DNA from: Cellvibrio fontiphilus
Lineage (GTDB): Bacteria > Pseudomonadota > Gammaproteobacteria > Pseudomonadales > Cellvibrionaceae
Assembly: GCF_035317345.1 (NCBI RefSeq)
Contig: NZ_JAYKTU010000003.1
Reading direction: 5' to 3' (one strand)
DNA: 64,000 nucleotides
Of the stretch, positions 63,669 to 64,000 are shown piece after piece. A program made the translations under genes and the position numbers. The notes below the pieces were generated by a model, which did no database searches, had not been told where the DNA came from, and saw only the letters and a list, made by a program, of their open reading frames with translations. Numbering within the stretch: position 1 is the stretch's first letter; the number at the start of each line of letters is the position of its first letter.

Positions 63669-64000
63669 ATGAAACCACTATTACTCGGCCTGTTATGTGC
63701 CAGCCTCGCCTGCACCAGCGTTGCCAGCGGCGATCAACAACAACTGGAGCAGAAGGTAAACGCCCTGCGCAGCGCTATGATCGAGGGCGACCGCGCCGCA
63801 CTGCTTGCACTTTCAGCGCCGCAGCTCAGTTATGGTCACTCCAGCGGCACCATGGAAAATCAGGCTGAATTTGTGGAAAAAATTGCCAGCGGGAAATCCG
63901 ATTTTGTGACCATGGATTTACACGAACAACAGATCACCATTAGCGGCGATACCGCGCTGGTACGCCATCGTTTGACCGCAGACATTAAAGACGGTGGCGT
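63669..64000 (+). CDS. Exported SnoaL/NTF2-like (DUF4440) protein, 3' end outside window
   Basis: Open from ATG 63669 (GCGGAG upstream) to the window edge, 110 codons. A signal peptide (MKPLLLGLLCASLACTSVAS) is followed by an NTF2-like fold: VNALRSAMIEGDRAALLALS, a central SYGHSSGTMENQAEFVEKI, and ITISGDTALVRHRLTADI. DUF4440 proteins bind small ligands or act as hydrolases/isomerases; the function here is unknown. The 286-bp gap before it (63383-63668) shows no gene or clear operator. Confidence 0.85.
   Translation, partial: MKPLLLGLLCASLACTSVASGDQQQLEQKVNALRSAMIEGDRAALLALSAPQLSYGHSSGTMENQAEFVEKIASGKSDFVTMDLHEQQITISGDTALVRHRLTADIKDGG

Noticed and set aside
1..64000. CRISPR arrays, prophage, integron or rRNA/tRNA genes
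   Set aside because: No regularly spaced repeats, phage structural genes, integrase or conserved RNA motifs were seen in reading the window.

Overview
The window looks like a chromosomal segment of a free-living, carbohydrate-degrading gammaproteobacterium, most likely Cellvibrio or a close relative. This is inferred from gene content: a TonB-dependent receptor next to secreted GH13/GH15 enzymes, flavin-dependent halogenases in a sugar locus, a PEP-CTERM protein, gammaproteobacterial housekeeping genes (gltBD, hemE, tex) and moderate GC. No database search was possible. No rRNA, tRNA, CRISPR array or prophage was recognised.

Positions 1-14291 are a starch/maltodextrin utilisation locus. A minus-strand run holds a TonB-dependent receptor, a SusA/cyclomaltodextrinase-like GH13, a GH13 lipoprotein and a flavin-dependent halogenase cut by the window edge. 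Next come a cytoplasmic GH13 alpha-glucosidase and, divergently, a GH15 glucoamylase lipoprotein and a sucrose/maltose-type MFS transporter. Six copies of a palindromic operator (core ATACGTAT) sit only in the receptor promoter region and in the divergent alpha-glucosidase/glucoamylase region, so one LacI-type regulator probably controls the locus; its gene is not in the window. A terminator-like hairpin between receptor and downstream enzymes may set expression ratios.

Positions 14400-22150 hold an ECF42-like sigma factor with DUF1428 and DGPF/YCII proteins, an M14-type peptidase, an alpha/beta hydrolase, and a three-gene exported set (gluconate-2-dehydrogenase subunit-3-like protein, GMC oxidoreductase, sugar-isomerase TIM barrel) behind a perfect LacI-type palindrome. 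That set suggests periplasmic sugar oxidation, perhaps 3-keto-glycoside chemistry. Positions 22176-36156 hold TerC, a degenerate HD-GYP protein, hemE, gltD-gltB, a lipoprotein, a FlgT-like protein and a second halogenase translationally coupled to an OxyR-like LysR regulator that lacks the second redox cysteine.

Positions 36370-45611 carry a PEP-CTERM protein, a ThuA / GT39-like transferase / PA14 cluster, a REP-associated transposase with one nonsense codon nested inside two pairs of inverted repeats, a compact SecDF fusion and a ParDE-type toxin-antitoxin pair. Positions 45672-64000 hold a glycosyltransferase, a BaiN-type flavoprotein, a sialate O-acetylesterase-type enzyme, an M16 lipoprotein peptidase, a PAS-GAF-GGDEF protein, a GIN-domain protein, Tex, a protein made of two tandem beta-barrel repeats, a TauE/SafE permease and small exported proteins.
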